A DNA stretch of 64,000 bases, from assembly GCA_907165275.2 (NCBI GenBank), contig OU015669.1, forward strand, positions 3,804,501-3,868,500. Direction: 5' to 3'. Source of the DNA: Zygaena filipendulae. Taxonomy: Eukaryota > Arthropoda > Insecta > Lepidoptera > Zygaenidae. Below the pieces are notes generated by a model. It searched no databases. It saw nothing but the letters and a program-made list of their open reading frames with translations, and was not told the origin of the DNA. The position numbers and the translations under genes are program-made. Shown in pieces: positions 40,967 through 52,291 of this stretch; the stretch's first letter is position 1, and each line of letters opens with the position of its first letter.

Positions 40967-41795
40967 TTTTACACAAATTCAATTCAATTCGGATTATTAC
41001 TGAGATCATATTTTTAAAACTTTTTTTATGTATTTTAAATTATTCTTTTCTCTTTGTTTCACACAATAAAATTGCTTTTCTGTTAATTTGAATTGTGAAT
41101 GATTGATAAACTCGGTTGAATGTAATTTTAAAAAGGCTAAATAAATAAAAATGGCGATTCCAGGCTCAAAGTGCGCGTGGCTGAATAGATACTGAGGATA
41201 CAGAGGATATCTCCAAAATTGGCTGCTACTGCCTTTGTTTATATATCTATAAATTATTAAACAATCTTTAATCATAAAATCCATCGGGGATTTTTTACCG
41301 TTACAGTGTTACCAATACCGAGTTTTTCCAATAGGTATATTTTACGTAGTCAATTGTAAAATGCAAACTAGTGAGATTTACACCCAGAGCTTGCACTTGC
41401 ACAGAAAGTGATCTCGAAAAAATAATGGTTTGCTTGGGGAAAACAAAATGTTTTTTATCTGGTAGCCGAGACGAGAAATTTTTAACCTCTATCTATAAAA
41501 TACCTACGTACGAGTATTTTTGAATAAACAGAATATAATCACAGCGTGGTTGTGAATTTTTGATTCTCTGACACTCTGACCTTTATGACTTACATTTAAT
41601 ATTTTTTTATCCCATCAAAGTAAATTATACGTATATTATTATAATAAAGTACCTCAATAATATTATTCAAAAATCGCGTAGGAGTTTTCTCTTTTCTGCG
41701 AATCACCCACGTCTAAAAATCTGTTTTATCAGTGACGTAAGTAACAATTTCTCAAGGGTTTTTGTAACTTCTTTTTTATAATAATAATAATATTT
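40967..41795. other. Unassigned DNA
   Basis: No family recognised. Minus frame 41006-41284 without domain. AAATAATAATAA-like runs near 41640 and 41780. Confidence 0.35.
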
Positions 41796-41995
41796 CTAGC
41801 TTTTCTTCGTGGTTTCACCCGAATTAATTTCGGAGTTCTCAAGAGAACTTCAGGATTGAAAGTATCTACCCTACAATATCCCCTTCTGTTCATGTACCCT
41901 TGACAATATTATGTAAACAAATTACGATGATTGGTTGAGGCTTGAAAGCGTAACAAACAAATTAAATCCAATATTTTGTATTTGTAATATTAGGA
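41796..41995 (-). mobile_element. Helitron-like element, s1, first of an abutting pair
   Basis: CTAG at 41796-41799, CGTGGTTTCACCCG, body through GTAACAAACAAATT, terminus GTAATATTAGGA at 41995, immediately followed by the CTAG of the next copy. Confidence 0.75.
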
Positions 41996-42065
41996 CTAGC
42001 TGTTCCCCGTGGTTGCGCCTGCGTTAATTCAGAAGTCCTCGGGGGGAAAGAGGGATAAATAGTAC
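41996..42065 (-). mobile_element. Helitron-like element, left part, split by element I
   Basis: CTAG at 41996-41999, hairpin remnant CGTGGTTGCGCCTGCG, GAGGGATAAATAGTAC. Continues at 42450 with AGTACTTAATGTC. Confidence 0.7.
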
Positions 42066-42449
42066 ATTGTTATCCTAGGGGAGAAAGACTTATTTAGTCC
42101 CTCGATCTATTGGCGCCCTCGCTACGCTCGAGCGCCAAACCCCGTCTCGGCACTAAATAAGTCTTTCTCCCAAAGATAACACTGTGCTTTTCATTACGAA
42201 TGCAAGGAAAGTCAAAATAAAAATAGGAATTAGCTAAAGAAAAAAATGAGTGAATTTTATTTTACATAAATCAACCACTAGGTGTGCTACTGGCCAGTAA
42301 ATATGCCCCCTATGACATAAAAAAAAACTTGAGTTTCTGCAGTATCCAGCTGTCAGTTGAAAGCGATTCTCCCTAGGGCTGAAAAGTGTTACTTTCAACC
42401 CGCTTCTCAGGCAACTTCAGACCTACTTTCCGAGTATGAGTAATGAAAA
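42066..42449 (-). mobile_element. Composite element I, copy 2, complete
   Basis: 384 bp between direct repeats AGTAC (42061-42065 and 42450-42454), a 5-bp target duplication inside a Helitron copy. The left 120 bp is a foldback (ATTGTTATCCTAGGGGAGAA against CTCCCAAAGATAACA) around a GC-rich loop. The rest matches 16682-16940 in inverse order. Confidence 0.85.
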
Positions 42450-42545
42450 AGTACTTAATGTCTTTTTCTGCACTCCTGACGACGTGTATTCATAGTTGTA
42501 TGTTGTGTTGATAATTTAAATCGTATAAAGTTTGTAGACAGACAG
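42450..42545 (-). mobile_element. Helitron-like element, right part after element I
   Basis: AGTACTTAATGTCTTTTTCTG, CACTCCTGACGACGTGTATT, then decay. Confidence 0.6.
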
Positions 42546-43234
42546 TAATTTTCTCAATTATGGCTATCAAGGATGACTTTATTGAGACAGTAATAATATA
42601 TTGGTACTCGTGAACATTTAATGCTTGCATATTGCTCTCATAGTTATAGCTCATGATGTTTATAATCATTTACAAACAAAATATACCATGGAAACATCTC
42701 AAACAATATTTTCAAAATAATTTCTAGTTAAAATTCGGTCATCTTTTCATCTCGGTGATTACATGGATTAATCATTTGAATCATCTGCGGACCACTGGCT
42801 TATTACTCCCGACACAAACAAAGCTTCGCATGGAGGCGAAATTACGCCGTAGAGTGTTTCCGAATTGCTATTCGTCTGAAGAAGAGCCGGTTTTACAATA
42901 ATATAACCATTACTGCTGAGATGTCGTTTCTCATTGCTCAGACCAAACCCAGTAAATTTTGAAATTGATGTGGAACATATTAAACAGAAAATTAACAGTA
43001 AAAATATGTTTAAAACATTTCTAATTGGAGAAAAGGTAATGGCAAAGGATCAACGAAAAAAACAAAAGTAAATGGTCACTAGGGACGATATCTAAGTCGT
43101 GTTTTATTTCAACGAAATAATCTCTTAATTAATGGGATATAACAACTGCCACCTCGAAATAGCAACTATTTTCGGCACAAAATTTTTTTCACTCTGTATT
43201 TCAGATTGAATTTCCAAAATCTCTTCTTAGTGCT
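42546..43234. other. Unassigned DNA
   Basis: No family recognised. A GC-moderate patch at 42820-42890. Confidence 0.35.
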
Positions 43235-43380
43235 TGTCTATCACTACATATAAGTTCTCCGCCTTGTCTGCATCTGTTGGTTTGTCTATTCGCGATAAAC
43301 TCAAAAACTACTGAACGGATTTTCATGCAGTTTTCTCCAATTGATAGAATAATTCATTAGGAAGGTTAAGGGACAACTAG
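43235..43380 (+). mobile_element. Helitron-like element, s4, internal deletion
   Basis: CGCGATAAACTCAAAAACTA, GAACGGATTTTCATGCAG, GGAAGGTTAAGGGACAA joined directly to CTAG (43377-43380). The hairpin is deleted. Confidence 0.65.
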
Positions 43381-43449
43381 CATATTAAGGTTTAGGTAAA
43401 TTGTTGTTATTTTTGTTGTTATTGTTGTAATAATTGTTGGAAGTGTCAG

Positions 43450-43580
43450 AAAAAATGCATTAAATTTCGGATACTATACAGTATACACGTTGTCAGGGGA
43501 CAGAGAAGGACATAGGGTACTTTTTGTTCCGGGATTCCCGCGGGAACTCCGAAACTAACGCGGGTGTAACCGCGGGGAAC
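43450..43580 (+). mobile_element. Helitron-like element, CTAG lost
   Basis: ACACGTTGTCAGGGGACAGA, GGGATTCCCGCGGGAACTCC, hairpin CGCGGGTGTAACCGCGG, then GGAACAATATG in place of CTAG. Confidence 0.7.
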
Positions 43581-43917
43581 AATATGAAACTTTGAGCAAG
43601 TTTTCAAGTTCTCTACATTCAGTTCGGCTCAGGCATGTGTGCTTATCGTTAGTCAGTTTCTATTGTTAGATATAAAAGTACATACGATGCTAACTAGTGC
43701 TCTTGCGAGTTGTCGTGCGCGAATTTTGGAATCCCCTCAGAAACTCCTTATTATACGTAATATTTTTAGGTTTTCGGAAGTAGTTACCTACGAGTTATTC
43801 TGTAAATGTTAATTAATGAAAAGTTTAAAGTTGCATAGTTTAAATATATAGGGAAAAAAAAAAACAACTTCCATAAACTAACTACACATAAATATGAGAT
43901 GTCATAATATGTATCTG

Positions 43918-43966
43918 TGCCCGCGATTTCGCCCACGCAATAAATATTTACAATTCTCTCGAGAAT
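43918..43966 (-). mobile_element. Helitron-like 3' end fragment
   Basis: GTGCCCGCGATTTCGCCCACG and CAATTCTCTCGAGAATG, cut by the C-family MITE that follows. Confidence 0.45.
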
Positions 43967-44287
43967 GGGCATGTTGACTAATTTTTTTTTAGTCCGTCTT
44001 GTAGATTATTAAAAAATATTGGACACGTATTTTTTCTTTTTTTACGTAATCAAAAAATAACGGCGATATATTGAGTTGAAATTTCGCGTGACGTCACTAT
44101 TCTGACAGTTTGTATGGCGGTTTTTGCGGTTAGTGACGTCACGACCCCTTCACCCTAAACTTTAATGTGCTTTATCTCTATATATTTTAATTTATTTGAA
44201 AAAGCAAAAAATACGTGTCTATTGTTTATTAATTTTCTAAAAGACGGACTAATTAAAATTTTGATTTTCAAAAGTTGTCAACATCCC
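43967..44287. mobile_element. C-family MITE, copy 4
   Basis: GGGCATGTTGAC and the inverted GGGATGTTGACAAC form the outermost ends; AGTCCGTCTTGTAGATTA inside. Two TGACGTCA palindromes. Very similar to copy 7. Confidence 0.85.
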
Positions 44288-44815
44288 TATTGTATGTAGA
44301 AATAGTACCTATCATTAGGTATATAAACCCGGGACAGAAGCTACCTCCAAACTTAAAACTTTCGTATTCTTTTACAGATTTCTATTTAAATGAAACGACA
44401 TGTTTTTTTATAGTCTGACCCCTGTAAAATCTTTAACCCGTGACAGTAAAACTGAATCGAATCAGAGATTCCTCTTACATAGTTTTTAAAGTGCGAAGTG
44501 AGACGATCTTTTCTTCCGTTGAACTGTTCTGTTAAAAACGGAATCGAATGAGTTCGAGAATTGAAAACGACATTTACATATTTCAAACACTTTACTCGAA
44601 ACAAACTGTTTCATGCGACTCCGCTCGCGTGGATTTTAGACTGGGCTGGTGCACTAGCGCGTTCATAATAGACGGGTCTACGCTTTATAAATTTAGACTT
44701 CTCTTTACGTGAATCGATTCGGTAAATCAGTCTAAACAAGGTATCTGTGAAGATTCGGTTCAATTCAGTTTTTGCGTAAAAATATCCAAAAATAAATTAG
44801 TTTTGATTCTGCTAT
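44288..44815. other. Unassigned DNA
   Basis: No family recognised. Minus frame 44386-44604 has no domain. A GC-moderate patch at 44610-44690. Confidence 0.35.
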
Positions 44816-44870
44816 AGATAGATAGATAACTCTTTATTGTACACCAAACAAAAGAGTTAATTGTTACGTA
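44816..44870 (-). mobile_element. Retroposon tail, minus strand
   Basis: (GATA)n followed by ACTCTTTATTGTACACC. On the minus strand this is GGTGTACAATAAAGAG plus a (TATC)n tail, typical of non-LTR/SINE ends in Lepidoptera. Body not recognised. Confidence 0.5.
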
Positions 44871-44899
44871 AGTGTTAAGTGTTAAGTGCTATATAGAGT

Positions 44900-44990
44900 T
44901 ATCTGCTGTTTCCTGCGGTTCCACCCGTATTAATTTGGTAGTTCCCGCTGGAAATAGAATCCTTTCTCTGATCTCTCCTATCTATATATA
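44900..44990 (-). mobile_element. Helitron-like fragment
   Basis: CTGCTGTTTCCTGCGGTTCC, ACCCGTATTAATTTGG and GTTCCCGCTGGAA; the rest is lost. Confidence 0.5.
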
Positions 44991-45109
44991 AATTTCAGCT
45001 AGTTTTTGAGATTTCGTGTTTAGTCAGTGAGTCAGTGACCTTTTGCTGTTATTTATTTTTATATAGGTAGATAAATTAAAACCTCCTGCTTCGTTGTTTC
45101 TTTTTTTGG

Positions 45110-45236
45110 TATCTCAACGAGCCCCATGATTTCACCGAATTTCAGGATTCCCTCGCGAAATTTTTGTTGCGGGATAAAAGTTTATAGAGTCGCTTCAGTA
45201 GTTCCAGGGTTTCCCTTTTTATGATAATATGTATTA
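45110..45236 (-). mobile_element. Helitron-like fragment, s6-like
   Basis: GAGCCCCATGATTTCACCG, TTCAGGATTCCCTCGCG and TCGCTTCAGTAGTTCCAGGG. Confidence 0.5.
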
Positions 45237-45380
45237 TTAAGATGGTATACAGATGCGCCTGTAGTCAGTTTTAAAGTGCACCAGCGAAGTTAGTTTGCGT
45301 TAGTAGTGGCGCGGCATTTGCAATTTTGTCGGTTAATATCCGGCACAGAATATAACTCGTCAGGAGCGCAGCGGATGCGA

Positions 45381-45408
45381 ACTCAGACGACAGTACTGTC
45401 GTCTGAGT
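45381..45408. other. 28-bp perfect palindrome without loop
   Basis: ACTCAGACGACAGT followed directly by its reverse complement. GC-moderate in AT-rich surroundings. It is followed by two copies of TAGCGAAGTAAAACA (from 45408 and 45429). It may be two fused element ends. Confidence 0.85.
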
Positions 45409-45452
45409 AGCGAAGTAAAACATCGCTAAGTAGCGAAGTAAAACAGCGATGA
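45408..45452 (+). repeat. Two-unit direct repeat, 21-22 bp
   Basis: TAGCGAAGTAAAACATCGC is followed by TAGCGAAGTAAAACAGCG next to the palindrome. Confidence 0.7.
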
Positions 45453-45502
45453 TGTTTCTCAAAATAACTAATCCTTAACGTCTAAATATATACATGTAAA
45501 AT

Positions 45503-45746
45503 TGGACATAGATAAGCAATAGTGTGTTAACCCACATTGGAGAAATTTTGAGTAAATCGTGTTTTAAAAGTATAGCGCCATTTTGTATCAACATTTTTTA
45601 TGTTCAATATTTAGTTACATATTTATGCTTTATTACATATTACATATGCTATTACATATTAAAAAACGTTCCCCAACTCTCAATAAATTGTTCTGAATCA
45701 ATAACTTAATTTTGTGGGTTAACATGTTATTGCTTATCTGCGTCCA
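45503..45746. mobile_element. D-family MITE, copy 2
   Basis: TGGACATAGATAAGCAATAG ... inverted TGGACGCAGATAAGCAATAA; flanks AAT and ATT. The interior frame 45524-45709 is a by-product of the element. Confidence 0.85.
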
Positions 45747-45764
45747 ATTACTTGTCTCTACTAA

Positions 45765-45830
45765 CTGATCCATTCATTCTCAGCTTCGGTCTCGTAAATT
45801 TCGGAATTCCTTCGGGAATTCCCTCATTTT
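45765..45830 (-). mobile_element. Possible Helitron-like remnant
   Basis: CAGCTTCGGTCTCG and TTTCGGAATTCCTTCGGGAA only. Confidence 0.3.
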
Positions 45831-48800
45831 CACGTTAATTAGTATCGTTTGTTTTAATCCAGAACACATACATACATATTTTATTTGGCAGACTTATACT
45901 GATCAAAAACTTTATTGAACAAATAAAAGTACAAATGGCGAATAACAACATAGGTATTGACTATTTTTATCCTGATGCACTCATGAGATCTCGGAATAAT
46001 CCTGAAATTACTGCTATCAGCTGATCCTCATTATCTCTTATATCCTTTTTATCTCTTTTGGCTCCATAATTTAGTTTTCATGGAGACACCAAAGATAAAG
46101 AAGAAGCGAGAGAGAGAATACATAATAAAGTTGAATCTGCGGAACAGCTACGAATGGCGTGGAGGATAAATTAGTCATGCTCCGAATTCAAATAGGACTC
46201 TGTGCAAGATCGGTTAAATGCACTTGAGTGATTACAATCTAAATGGAATAATTAATTATATGTGCGATAGGGATGGGATAAAATAACTTAAGTAGATAAA
46301 ATACCAATTAACAGTGATCGAGATAACATTTTAATATTATATTTGCATTTTTTTGTTAAATAATTTTGTAAGCCTGTCAAAATTTGGCAAGAGCGTTCAG
46401 CTTATCAGACACTAGAGCCCATGACCATCCGTGGTCTCAAAGGGCATTAAATAAAATAATATGATTTATACTCCCAATTAGGTATATACCTACTTAGGGA
46501 AGTGAATACTTGGGTTCTGGGAAGATATATAACTACGTAATCTACTCGTTAGTCATACCAACCTAGATCACCAACAATACCAACGTCAGTTAGTAATTTC
46601 TATCGATTACAAAAATGGACTCAACAGTCAAGTTGTAAATCGTAATCATAAATGACAATATTTTAATTTAAACGAAGTGAATCACGGAATAGGTGTTAAA
46701 CGTAATACGATTCGATTACCAAGGATTTTTGTATTTCTGACATTGTGTGGATCAAACATCATCCAATAAAAAGTCACGATTCTAGCGTTGGCGAGTTGGA
46801 CGTGAATACACTTATTTACTGGGTTCTTTTCATATTTCATGCACATGCATAAACTGCAAAATAGTTTGAACAAAAGTCCACGGCGTATACATATTTTATA
46901 AGGTAAAATTTATAACACATATATAAACGTATAAGAGTGCATACCTTGTGTGCAACAGTATTTTATCTCACTTTTCCTGAAAACTCAGATTTATTGAGCG
47001 TACAGCAGCGGTCCTTGACGATTTTTATTTCAGTTTTGAAATGAAAATTCTTTTTTTGTATTCTAACAAAATAAATCATAACACATACAAATGAAACGTC
47101 TGTTTGTGGTTTTCAATTTTTTCGTTTTCAACCCATTTTTTTCTTTTCATTAGTAGTTTCGATAGGTATCTTAATCGAATTTTAAAACAAGTCAATATAC
47201 TTCAGGTCCGTATTTATGTGAAGTGTATTTGCAGTCAATCAACCTGAAAGGACTTTTAAGAACAACATTATTTGTACGGCCACTGTAAGATAAAGAAACT
47301 GCAACCATGGGCTTAGTTTAAAAGGGGATACCAACGAAAATATTTGTCCAATAGTGGTTCCAGGAAGCACCTAAATTTGCGAAATAGGGGGAAAAATTCT
47401 GTCTAGTGCCTTAATGTTCATTACTATAAACATGCGATTGGATCGATCGCAATTGAAAAATTGTAGTTTTTATTAATTTTTTTTCATCAATAATAAATAA
47501 ATAATAAATAATAATAAACTTTATTGAACCAAGAGTATAAAGTATAAAGTTTCTATAAAAAATAACAAAAACAAATTCATCTAGTTTTGGCGCATTGGTA
47601 AAATATTCAAATAAATATTGTGAACACTCCAATAAAATCACAGTTTTGTACCCTTTCTATCAGTACACTAACCCAGGGGTGACGCATATAGACGAAATTT
47701 TCCTAAATATTTAAAGAAACCTGGGTTTAGTTCCGAATTTATTGGTATCATGGTAAGATAGATACATAAATTATTACCGACTCTACCCTGTAGGCTGTAT
47801 CTGGGGGATAAAATCTCCTTTCGTTGTAAACGCTTATAAAATATACCTATGTACATCTACGATTTCTTATCTACACCTTTTTTCTATAAATTTTATAATA
47901 CAAACTAACAAGATACACAGAAACTTGGAGTTGAGTGAGTGAGTTTCTTTCAATATACAACGGGGTTCGTGGGATGTAAGAGGATGGAAAAGTGTGATTC
48001 AATAGGGATTTAGAATTTTTGCGATTATAAAAGAAGTGTAAGACAGAAGTGTGTTTTATAGGACATTTTATACTCGTAGTGAAAATGTACCTCTGTAATC
48101 CTGTGGGAATTATCGTAAATGATAAAACATTAGTATAAAAAATATAATTATTTAATTTTAATATTTATATTTTATTAAAACATATATAATTATAATAAAT
48201 GATTTTTTAATAAAACAAAATTATATACTGATAAATCAAAATGTAGGTATGCAGTATTTTTTTCATCTTAAGTCAAACCCCTCGATTTTATATCACACTC
48301 GACATAATATTGTATACCTACATACCAATATTTTTTAGGGCATTTTTGGTTGTAGAAGATTTTAGAAGGTTTTTAAGAGCTTTTAAAAGGGTGTGAACGA
48401 ACAAAATTCACATTCCTGAAGCAGTTTTTAAGTACGTAATATTTCCTCTAATGGTTCATCATTACACTAAGGGATTTAGTTACCTATGTTGTGCCAAAAC
48501 ATTCTATTGCCTTAGAATATAATATTATCAATTTAGCTTTTAGCTTACTAGCATTAATTGCAAATGTTATTTGGTATTTACTTGAAAAGAAGACAAACTA
48601 TAGAAGACTGAATAACACTTCAGTAAAAGTAATAAATAATATCTTCTTTATAGTATAGGTACAACCTTTACAACAACCTTTAAGAGAAACAGGAAAAATG
48701 GTCGTAATATAATAACTCTTCGATAGAAACTATTGTCGAGAGACGTTGTTTTCTCTAAGCACCGATACTTTGCCATAAAAGTGAATGGCCAAGTTCTTTT

Positions 48801-49094
48801 GAGGTCAAAATTGTTTGCCATCCGCTGGCATCGCGGCACACAGCCTCATAACAAATGCCTTAAGCCTCCGAATGGCGGCGACCTAGCGGCAATCTAATCG
48901 CGACCGATCGTTTTTCCACAACGCACACACATGTCTCATGTGCTACAAATATTGATCCCTGTGGAAAACACGGTGTCGACACGGTTAAAACAAGATTAAC
49001 TTTTAGAACGGTTTATCTGCGACGCTCCTTTTTTTAAGAATCCATAAAAATTGCAAAGTAGTAAAATTCGCGTAGACTAGCTGAGAGAAATCTC
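45831..49094. other. Unassigned 3.3-kb stretch, least repeat-rich
   Basis: Two minus-strand retroposon-like tails: 45900-45950 (AAAAACTTTATTGAAC) and 47495-47570 (AATAATAAATAA run then ACTTTATTGAACC). A GC-moderate patch lies at 48820-48960 (GGCATCGCGGCACACAGCC, GGCGGCGACCTAGCGGC) without frames or domains. Otherwise AT-rich unique DNA. Confidence 0.4.
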
Positions 49095-49335
49095 GAACCG
49101 TTCAGTAAAATTTTGATTTTTCAAAACAAAATAAAATAATTAGTCCGTCAGTTAGAAAATAAAAAAACAACACACACGTATTTTTTGCTTTTTCAAATAA
49201 ATTAAAATATACAGATATAATCCGAATTAAAGTTTAGGGTGAGGGGGTCGTGACGTCACTAAACGCTAAAACCGTAATACAAACTGTCCGTCAAGTGACG
49301 TCACGCAAAATTTCAACTTAATCTATCGCCGTTAC
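49095..49335. mobile_element. C-family MITE, copy 5, one end truncated
   Basis: AATTAGTCCGTCAGTTAGAA and two TGACGTCA sites are present; the sequence stops at CGCCGTTACTTATGG, so the AGTCCGTCTTGTAG end is missing. Confidence 0.75.
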
Positions 49336-49529
49336 TTATGGGTATTGATTTTATTTTGTTGTTTATTTCAATACTAGTTAATAATACGACGCGTAGCCCT
49401 CTTGTCTGCGTTCACTGTCCTATCTTCTTAGTTCGTAGCACACCTACGCATTATCTGCTACGAGACTATCTACGTAGATGCCCTACAGACTATTTTTAAT
49501 AGGTTGTTGTTTTATAATTTAGGTTGTTA

Positions 49530-49704
49530 CTAGCTTTTCCCCGGGATTTCACCCACATTAATTTCGGTGATCCGGTGATCCTGCGGGAATTCCGGGATAA
49601 AAAGTACTCCATGTCCTTTTTTAAGTCTCATAATGATTGGTTGAGCCGTTAAGGTGTGAAAGCGTTATAAACACACTCACTTTCGCGTTTATAATAAGTA
49701 AGGA
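49530..49704 (-). mobile_element. Helitron-like element, s1, full length
   Basis: CTAG at 49530-49533, CCGGGATTTCACCC, a short GGTGATCC duplication, body and terminus TATAATAAGTAAGGA. Confidence 0.8.
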
Positions 49705-50159
49705 TTCAGTGTTTGCCTTATGAGTTGTTATAAAATATATAAGTTATAATTTAATAAATAAAATGAAGTTAAAGCAATGTGATATTGAAAATAAAAAAAA
49801 AAACGAATATTGCTGCATAGTTGTGATGACTTGATTGGATGCCTGGATGCCATTCTCTTTGTAATGCAAATTGAGGTGTATTCCAATGACATGCAAATTG
49901 CAAATATTTTGAAATTTGTTTTCGTTTACTAGCCGTTTGTATTAAACTCGAACTTTCGACGAAATATTAATAATTCTTTCTGAAGCGCGAACTATCAATT
50001 ATTTCAATATTACTCAGTTTATAACTTCAAAACTTTAAATTGAAATTAAGCTAATTTAATTTAATGAATTATTTTATAAGTATAGTAATAAATTGGATAC
50101 TAAAATTTAAATTATTTGACATGAAGTTATGATATTATAATACTATGTGTAATAGCAGT
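49705..50159. other. Unassigned AT-rich DNA
   Basis: Nothing recognised. Confidence 0.4.
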
Positions 50160-50470
50160 TCTCTGTCTTCTTCTGTACCCCTGACAATGTGCATGCAAAA
50201 TTGCATGATGATCGGTTGAGTAGTTAATGCCAGAAATCATAAAAAAACGAACAAACTAACTCAAATTCACATTTAATAAATAAGTTAGGGATAGGAAGCT
50301 GCTCATCCCACTCCACGGTTTCACCTGTATCAATTTTGGAATTCCACCGGGAACTCTTTATACCGGGATAAAAATTGCTCTATATCCAGGACCTAACTCG
50401 TGCCTACTATCGTTTAACTAGTTCCCGCGAATTCACGTGCGTGACTTTTAAGACTCTCTCGTGGAGCCTT
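50160..50470 (-). mobile_element. Helitron-like fragments, rearranged
   Basis: An s1 5' half (50160-50292: ACCCCTGACAATGTGCATGC to TAAGTTAGGGA) lies left of a 3' half (50295-50400: CACGGTTTCACCTG, GGGATAAAAATTGCTC). A further CTAGTTCCCGCGAATTCACG is at 50418. Order is consistent with two or three truncated copies. Confidence 0.5.
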
Positions 50471-50500
50471 TCTTTCGCAGCAAAACTTATCCCATATTAC

Positions 50501-50687
50501 TTTAAAACAAAACTCCCGCAATCAGACAAGTTTAATAAATTAATGTTAATTGGCATTTAACTAATGAAGTTACATCTAGTTAAATGCCAATTAGCATTAT
50601 TTTCTGAACATCTCTGATTACGGCAGTTTTGTTTTAAAAATCTATACTTAACTAAGTAATTATTCAAGTCGACTCTGAGTGCGGCGG
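50501..50687. mobile_element. Foldback MITE family F, copy 2, left truncated
   Basis: It matches copy 1 from TTTAAAACAAAACTCCCGC to GAGTGCGGCGG, then TAA. The left ~60 bp of the arm is missing. Confidence 0.8.
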
Positions 50688-51670
50688 TAAGACTTTTATT
50701 TATATTCTCATGTAAGCGATTTTTATATTTTTTGAGAATAAATTCTTCTTTAAATAGCCCACGAAAAGACAACAACCGTAAAATCGTTTATTGTTTATTG
50801 ACTGGCGAATGTGAATAAAAAAGAAGAGAAAAATTCAAATGTTGTCATCGGTGAGTTACGTCTACTTTTCCGTGGAAATAAGACAGTCATAAAAGTAAAT
50901 TTATCGTTCGCAGTAAATAAAGCGAAACATATTGCGATTTCGAGCAGTAAAATATATATCAGCTTTCGCATAGATTCGCGATCGTTAACTTTATCTGACG
51001 CACTGTTGCAGGCACTTGGTGGAGGATTACAAACATTTAATGTATTCCTTCAATACCCTGACACCCTGAGCTCATCGAATGTTTATGCGGTTGTTATCGG
51101 GTGGAAGTCGTAACAAGAGTTCACAGCTCTTGTCACCAGGAAGCCTCCATTTTGACTACCCATAGCAAGAATCACGCTCGCTATCGGATGGAAACTTGGG
51201 TGACAGTCGTAGCGAGGGGTCGAGCTTACTGCTCCAGCTACCAAAGAGCAGCTATTTTATATATTTTCCTAGCAAGCAACACTTTGTTCAGTTCTGGATC
51301 GAAATTTCATCATATAACATGAACTTTTACTAATTCTTAAAAACTTGATGTATAGGAAAAGTGTTTTCACTGATACAGATCCAAATTATTTCCAAATCGG
51401 ATTCAATTAAATTATTCAGCTTGAATTTTTAAATTTTTAAGGCTAGTGAATAATAAAATAGCCGAACAAATGCCAAAAACTTCAATAAAAGTAAACAGCA
51501 CTGACTGCGAAATCGAATAAACTAAAATTTCATATATTATGTAAAGGTACGATTCACTTGGGTTCATTCAGGTTTGTCTTTTATGCGAAGTAGGTACACG
51601 CCGGTTACACAAAAGCAGATTTTCCAAACCTGTGTGTCTATAGGCCGCAATATTTATTGCTGGTTAGGTA
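50688..51670. other. Unassigned segment with a 100-codon frame
   Basis: Frame 50811-51113 (plus, ATG start) has no domain I recognise. It contains GGTGAGT and TTGCAGGCAC strings that could be splice signals, but none is supported. 51090-51230 holds a diverged direct repeat (ATCGGGTGGAA / ATCGGATGGAA; GTCGTAACAAG / GTCGTAGCGAG). Confidence 0.25.
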
Positions 51671-51857
51671 CTAGTTATTCCCCGCGATTTCACCCGCGTT
51701 AACTTCGGAGATCCCTCAAGAATTCCGGGATAAAAGTACCCTATGTGTTATTCTGATGTATAAGCTATATTATTGTAAAGTTTCATTAAAATCCATTCAG
51801 TAGTTTTTGCGTGAAAGAGTAACAAACATCCATACATACAAACTTTCGCGTTTGTGC
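51671..51857 (-). mobile_element. Helitron-like element, s1 variant
   Basis: CTAG at 51671-51674, CGCGATTTCACCCGCG, GGGATAAAAGTACCCTATG, GAGTAACAAACATCCATAC; the far terminus is decayed. Confidence 0.8.
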
Positions 51858-52291
51858 TTGCTTGCAAAAAAAAATATCACAAGACCTACAGCAGTGTATT
51901 ATTAGCCATTCTAGCTCTCTTGTCGTTTGCTTTCACTCGGGGTTGCAGAACTTCGAATGAAGCAATATTCATGTTCTGATCTGATCTGTTCTTCAACGGA
52001 TGAATGGGATCGAGGACATAAATTTGCTTTCAATTGGCAGTATTAATATCATATTTTACTTCTACCGCCGATCGCCTCAAAAATCAGCATAGCCCCAACC
52101 GCAGAATCTAGAAACTTGAAATTTAGCACAAGATTACTCTTTTTTAGTTGTCAACAACTAAGAAATATTTTTTGGAAATTCAAAGCGTTAAAGGGGGTGG
52201 TTTGTATAAAATTATGGTACTTATCTTTTGTTTTGAGGTTGATTAAAATTTAGGATTTGGGGTCTCCTCAAAATTTCTTTTTATAACAATA
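51858..52291. other. Unassigned DNA
   Basis: No family recognised. Confidence 0.35.

Noticed and set aside
40765..41091. 108-codon plus frame
   Set aside because: Most of it translates a Helitron-like copy. The same peptide string (F-L-S-R-N-S-R-G) appears in frames at 23808, 58124 and others because they share the element's 3' end, not because they are a gene family.
51100..51125. AAGTCGTAACAAG, a string also found near the end of 18S rRNA
   Set aside because: The match is about 13 nt only and neither flank resembles rRNA.
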